Below are positions 61,052 to 64,000 of a stretch of 64,000 bases of DNA, piece by piece. Made by a program: the position numbers and the translations under genes. Source of the DNA: Thermoguttaceae bacterium (GTDB taxonomy: Bacteria > Planctomycetota > Planctomycetia > Pirellulales > Thermoguttaceae); the NCBI GenBank assembly GCA_017434455.1, contig JAFRFG010000054.1:62001-126000 (forward strand). The letters are read 5' to 3'. Position 1 is the stretch's first letter. Each line of letters starts with the position of its first letter. The notes under the pieces are model-generated. The model ran no database searches and was not told where the DNA came from. It worked only from the letters and a program-made list of their open reading frames with translations.

Positions 61052-61693
61052 ATGACCGACATTCAAGAACAAAAGCGACAGCTTCGCCGGACGATACGCC
61101 AACGGCTCACCGAGTTGACCGCGGCCCAGCGCCGTGAGGCGGTGGATCGGGTTCGCCCCTGTCTCGAAAGCGCGGCGGCCGGGGCGCGCCGCATCCTGGT
61201 CTATCTGAGCATGCCCGATGAACTGGCGACCTACCCGCTTTTATCGACCCTCTACCTCGGGGGGGAGAACCTCAGGGATATTGTCATCCCGTGGTGTGAC
61301 GGCCCCGACCTTCGGCTCTTCACCCTGCTTCGAGCCGACAGCCCCGCGCCATGGGAATCACTTGAGCGATTCGGAGAGCTTCTGGCGCGCGACCACTTTG
61401 GAATCCCCGAACCGAAAGCCGAACTGCGAAACGAAGAGGCCTATCGATTCGACCCCAAACACCTCGACCTGGTGATCGTCCCGGGCCGGGCTTTCTCCCC
61501 CCGGGGGGATCGACTCGGCCGGGGAAAGGGATACTACGACCGGTTCTTTCCGTGTCTGCGCCCCGACTGCCGCCTGGCGGGACTGGCCTACGCGGCTCAG
61601 ATCGTCGAATCGATCCCCACCGAACAACATGACCGCCCTATGGACTTGGTGGTCACCGAAGAGGGAATCGTTGAGCCGTGCCCGCGGACCTAG
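61052..61693 (+). CDS. 5-formyltetrahydrofolate cyclo-ligase
   Basis: A 213-residue enzyme from the ATG at 61052 (MTDIQEQKRQLRR). It converts 5-formyl-THF to methenyl-THF with ATP. The family motifs are ILVYLSMPDELATYPLL, DLVIVPGRAFSPRGDRLGRG with the substrate/ATP-binding GRGKGYYDRFF, and a C-terminal HDRPMDLVVTEEG. In the longer frame the first 122 residues have no homology. The stop codon overlaps the stop of the opposite-strand Sel1 gene in a shared CTAG. Confidence 0.9.
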   Translation: MTDIQEQKRQLRRTIRQRLTELTAAQRREAVDRVRPCLESAAAGARRILVYLSMPDELATYPLLSTLYLGGENLRDIVIPWCDGPDLRLFTLLRADSPAPWESLERFGELLARDHFGIPEPKAELRNEEAYRFDPKHLDLVIVPGRAFSPRGDRLGRGKGYYDRFFPCLRPDCRLAGLAYAAQIVESIPTEQHDRPMDLVVTEEGIVEPCPRT

Positions 61694-62928
61694 TCGATCG
61701 TCTCCACCCCCTCATCGGTACTGTCGATCGCTTCCCCGCCGTCGCCTATTGTCTTGCTGCTTAGGAGCTTCAGCGCGCCAACCGCCTTGCGATCCCCCTG
61801 GAGAGCGGCGCGGCTGAGCCAGCGGCGCGCTTCGGTATCGCTCGGTTTTACCCCCTGGCCGTTGGCGTAGCAGACTCCCAGGTTGTACTGGGCGTCACTG
61901 TTCCCCTGAAGGGCGGCGCGGCGATACCAGCGTACCGCCATCGTCTCATTGAGTTTGACTCCCTGACCGTTGGCGTAGCAGACTCCAAGATTGAACTGGG
62001 CGATCGCGTCCCCCTGATTCGCCGCCTTTTTGAACCAAAAGACGGCTTTGTCCGCATCGCGTTTGACCCCTTCCCCATTGCTGTAGCAGATGGCCAAAAG
62101 CCGCTGCGCCGCGGCCTCCCCCTGTTTGGCCGCGCGGGTAAACCACGAAACGGCCTCTTTGTTGCTCTGCTTGACCCCGTCACCGCAGAACAGGCAAAAA
62201 CCGAGACTATACTGCGCCGCGGCATACCCACGCTCGGCGCTGGCCCGAAAACAACGAACCGCTTGTGTCGTGTCCTGAGCGACCCCCTCGCCGTTGGCGT
62301 AACAGACTCCCAAGTTGAAGAGGGCCGGCGGGTAATCCTGATCGGCGCTTTTCGCGAACCATTTGGCGGCTTCGCTGAGGTCGCGCGCGACCCCCTCCCC
62401 CATTTGGTAGCAGATACCGATATTATTCTGTGCCTCGGCATTGTTCTGTTTGGCCGCGGCGCGGAACCATTTCAGCGCCTGGATATCGTCTTGGGCAACG
62501 CCATAGCCATAGGAATAGCAAAGCCCCATATTGCTCTGCGCCTCGGAATCTCCCTGCTCGGCCGCCTCTTTGAAATATTTCGCGGCCTTCGTTAAATCGA
62601 CGGAAACACCGTAACCGTTCAGGTAACAGATCCCCAGCATCCGCCGCGCCTGGGAACTGCCGTTTTTTACCGCGGCGCGGAACCACTTAACCCCCTCGGC
62701 CTCATCGCGCGGGAGCCCTTTGCCGTTCATCGCGCACAGCCCCAGGTAATACTGTGCCTCGGGGTTGTTCTGCTTCGCGGCGGCGCGAAACCAACGGATC
62801 GCCTCGGTATCGCTTTGTTCCACCCCATTGCCCTCGGCGTAATAAGTCCCCAGGGTCTTCTGCGCTTCGGGGTCACCACTTTCGGCCAAAGCGCGGCACG
62901 CGCTGAATTTTTTCGCGGAAACAGCCAT
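61690..62928 (-). CDS. Sel1-repeat protein (ten repeats)
   Basis: A 412-residue protein from the ATG at 62928, with GGAGG upstream; the longer frame is not needed. It holds ten 36-residue Sel1-like repeats of the form AQ-x-LG-x-CY-x-NG-x-GV...A-x-x-WF-x-x-AA, for example AQYNLGVCYANGQGV. There is no signal peptide, so it should be cytosolic. Sel1 proteins form alpha-alpha superhelices that bind partners. No partner is evident. The acidic tail ends in EGVETID. Confidence 0.88.
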   Translation of the reverse strand: MAVSAKKFSACRALAESGDPEAQKTLGTYYAEGNGVEQSDTEAIRWFRAAAKQNNPEAQYYLGLCAMNGKGLPRDEAEGVKWFRAAVKNGSSQARRMLGICYLNGYGVSVDLTKAAKYFKEAAEQGDSEAQSNMGLCYSYGYGVAQDDIQALKWFRAAAKQNNAEAQNNIGICYQMGEGVARDLSEAAKWFAKSADQDYPPALFNLGVCYANGEGVAQDTTQAVRCFRASAERGYAAAQYSLGFCLFCGDGVKQSNKEAVSWFTRAAKQGEAAAQRLLAICYSNGEGVKRDADKAVFWFKKAANQGDAIAQFNLGVCYANGQGVKLNETMAVRWYRRAALQGNSDAQYNLGVCYANGQGVKPSDTEARRWLSRAALQGDRKAVGALKLLSSKTIGDGGEAIDSTDEGVETID

Positions 62929-63250
62929 GAATTCTCCTCCGGTGAGGGCTTTGATGACAGACAAAAAGCAGCCGCACACGGCTTCGAACCAAGCCGTGTG
63001 TGGGAACAACACGCTCCCCTCCCCTATTGTTCCGATAATCCGAAGGAAGTCAAGTTTTATACCCGGCCGGCACGGGGGAAATTTCCCTCAAAGGGGTACT
63101 TTTCCCCCCGCGCCGGCGGCAGCCAAGGATTGCCCTACCGGTTGAAAAATCCCCCTGTCAAAGTAGAATAAACGGCTCCCTTGTTGTGGAGGAAGCCCCG
63201 CTTTATCACCGTCCATCGCGCCTTCACCCCCCGGCCGTGAAGGAAATACC
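62929..63250. other. Divergent region between the Sel1 gene and typA
   Basis: It holds a typA promoter candidate (63142-63169). On the minus strand, TTGACT (63053-63048) and AACAAT (63031-63026) with 16 bp between could drive the Sel1 gene. No coding sequence is apparent. Confidence 0.45.
63142..63169 (+). promoter_or_regulatory. Promoter of typA
   Basis: TTGAAA (63142-63147), 16 bp, TAGAAT (63164-63169). The predicted start near 63176 gives a leader of about 75 nt. Confidence 0.5.

Positions 63251-64000
<750 letters not shown>

Overview
The window is about 64 kb of GC-rich bacterial chromosome with densely packed, mostly ordinary genes. It looks like a planctomycete (Planctomycetota/PVC group). 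Reasons: a Ser/Thr kinase with a long disordered N-terminus and an extracytoplasmic C-terminus; many secreted or Tat-exported proteins (SGNH hydrolases, a Gfo/Idh/MocA oxidoreductase, a parallel beta-helix protein); a deoxyhypusine-synthase-like protein; a UvrA-type protein with an acidic insert; and a small hypothetical of a type I know from planctomycetes (57029-57544). I see no rRNA, tRNA, CRISPR array, phage or insertion sequence. The assignment rests on family recognition, not on a search.

Layout. 1-3.9 kb (minus): a periplasmic adaptor protein running off the left edge, groEL, groES and a small membrane protein. 4.0-6.4 kb (plus): a secreted alpha/beta hydrolase. 6.5-20.2 kb (minus): nine tightly spaced genes. 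From the promoter end these are a CydA-like membrane protein, a Tat-exported Fe-S aldo/keto reductase, a NapH-like membrane ferredoxin, a NapG-like ferredoxin, a Ser/Thr kinase, an RlhA-like U32 protein, a DHS-like protein, a lactonase-family beta-propeller and holB. The first four look like a membrane redox module, with the kinase directly behind it. 20.4-32.0 kb (plus): nhaD, rnd, thiC, five tandem secreted SGNH esterase paralogues and a dihydrouridine synthase. 32.1-36.7 kb (minus): a broken MBOAT fragment, nfnB and nfnA, and a TPR protein. 37.0-40.4 kb (plus): a UvrA-like ATPase. 40.4-45.6 kb (minus): a GNAT acetyltransferase, a Tat-exported Gfo/Idh/MocA oxidoreductase, and a secreted protein with twelve G-[ND]-D-x-Y repeats. 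46.1-53.8 kb (plus): a secreted and a cytosolic galactose mutarotase in tandem, a Nif3-like protein, a sugar isomerase-like TIM barrel, a carboxynorspermidine/saccharopine dehydrogenase-like protein, a ROK kinase and queE. 53.8-56.8 kb (minus): a beta-helix protein and a DUF362 protein. 57.0-60.0 kb (plus): the planctomycete-type hypothetical, a lipoprotein and ribD. 60.0-60.7 kb (minus): a ComEA-like protein and rpsU. 61.0-61.7 kb (plus): 5-formyl-THF cyclo-ligase. 61.7-62.9 kb (minus): a Sel1-repeat protein. 63.25 kb to the end (plus): typA, cut by the window edge.

How it fits together. The sugar-handling genes (mutarotases, ROK kinase, isomerase, oxidoreductase) and the secreted esterases and beta-helix protein suggest a heterotroph degrading decorated polysaccharides. 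The Fe-S redox module, NfnAB, the Na+/H+ antiporter and the radical-SAM enzymes ThiC and QueE would suit an anaerobic or microaerobic life. The most unusual items are the five-copy SGNH array, the redox-module/kinase operon, the twelve-repeat secreted protein and the DHS-like gene. None is proven to be a new system from sequence alone.
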